Assembly (NCBI GenBank): GCA_013044425.1
Contig: JABEUK010000070.1
Location: 1 to 5,141 of the forward strand
DNA from: Thermoplasmata archaeon
Lineage (GTDB): Archaea > Thermoplasmatota > Thermoplasmata > Lutacidiplasmatales > UBA184
Direction: 5' to 3'
DNA length: 5,141 nt
The translations under genes were made by a program, and so were the position numbers. The notes under the pieces are model-generated. The model did no database searches. It saw nothing but the letters and a program-made list of their open reading frames with translations, and was not told the origin of the DNA. Below, one piece after another: positions 4,802 to 5,141 of this stretch (position 1 is its first letter; each line of letters starts with the position of its first letter).

Positions 4802-5141
4802 ATGGGATGGGCCGCCGTGCCTTCGCCGACAATCCACCGCGAGCTACTGTTGGCTCCGCCAACCGAGGATCCTCCCAAATGGCCTCGGATTCTCTTCTAC
4901 TCGGACTACCCGCTATCGCTGGAGATCCACCGCGCCGCGAGCGGAACTATCCGCTACCTCCTCGGAGCGAAAGTCCCGCGGAAACTCCCCTCCGTTTCGC
5001 TCGCCATCGAGAACACGTTTCCCCGAACCTCCGTGGGAACCGCAGTGGCGTGCCCGCTCGCGGGTCGGGAGCTGGACACGGGGCTCCTTCTTAGGACCCG
5101 TCCTCAACCGCGCAACGACTTCTGGCCGCTACGTATCGAGC
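4802..5141 (+). CDS. Unrecognised protein, N-terminal 113 residues (3' partial, runs off the window)
   Basis: A frame opens right after an in-frame TGA (4799-4801) and stays open to the last base. It is more protein-like than any other frame here: its codons end mostly in G or C and it mixes strand and helix stretches such as WPRILFYSDYPLSLEIHRAA (27-46), then IRYLLGAKV (50-58), LPSVSLAIEN (62-71) and ELDTGLLLRTRPQPRNDFWP (90-109). There is no signal peptide or membrane segment in the visible part. The ATG at 4802 has no clear ribosome site. A GTG at 4817 (residue 6) preceded by GGGATGGG is another possible start. I do not recognise a family, and the missing remainder may hold the informative domain. 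It probably belongs to the same accessory region as the integrase. Confidence 0.6.
   Translation, partial: MGWAAVPSPTIHRELLLAPPTEDPPKWPRILFYSDYPLSLEIHRAASGTIRYLLGAKVPRKLPSVSLAIENTFPRTSVGTAVACPLAGRELDTGLLLRTRPQPRNDFWPLRIE

Noticed and set aside
5048..5056. Match to the tRNA 5' end (TGCCCGC) as a possible far attachment site
   Set aside because: The match is only seven bases, does not extend into the rest of the tRNA, and lies inside a coding frame; chance explains it.
4735..5094. Plus-strand open frame of 119 codons over the right end
   Set aside because: It is serine/arginine/proline-rich without structure, whereas the overlapping frame from 4802 to the edge has far more protein-like sequence and codon use.
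1..5141. CRISPR array, insertion sequence or intrinsic terminator
   Set aside because: No regularly spaced repeats, transposase-like frame with terminal inverted repeats, or hairpin followed by a T-run was seen on either strand.

Overview
The window is high-GC archaeal chromosome, most likely euryarchaeal and possibly Thermoplasmatota (lineage is inference). The domain call rests on an archaeal-type RNA polymerase subunit K (Rpo6), a methylthioadenosine phosphorylase with the cysteine pattern of thermophilic archaeal enzymes, a tRNA-Gly with no encoded CCA, and TATA-like boxes about 25 bp upstream of probable leaderless starts.

Left part (1-2485), chromosomal backbone. The tail of an unidentified gene (1-195) overlaps the start of mtnP-type S-methyl-5'-thioadenosine phosphorylase (192-995) by ATGA, so the two are probably co-transcribed and coupled. 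mtnP converges on rpoK (1014-1307, minus) with 18 bp between them. rpoK is divergent from an MthK/Kch-type potassium channel (1369-2466), across a short spacer that holds a small perfect palindrome at 1302-1313.

Middle part (2486-3941), tRNA plus integrase. A complete tRNA-Gly(GCC) lies on the minus strand at 2486-2558. Only 48 bp from its 5' end, a tyrosine recombinase of the archaeal integrase type starts in the opposite direction (GTG at 2607). One near-symmetrical TATA-like element at 2579-2585 sits 24-25 bp from both the tRNA 5' end and the integrase GTG, so it may serve both genes. This looks like one edge of an integrated element lying to the right. Unusually, the integrase is on the 5' side of the tRNA rather than the 3' side.

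Right part (3942-5141), probable element cargo or accessory DNA. It holds a small winged-helix protein (4014-4373) with an inverted repeat across its start, a small unrecognised acidic/helical protein on the minus strand (ending at 4425), a spacer without genes, and an unrecognised CDS that starts near 4802 and runs off the right edge. I recognise no complete known defence or toxin-antitoxin system. The points most worth following are the shared tRNA/integrase promoter, the 5'-side integrase arrangement and the two unrecognised proteins on the right. No CRISPR array, insertion sequence or clear terminator was seen.
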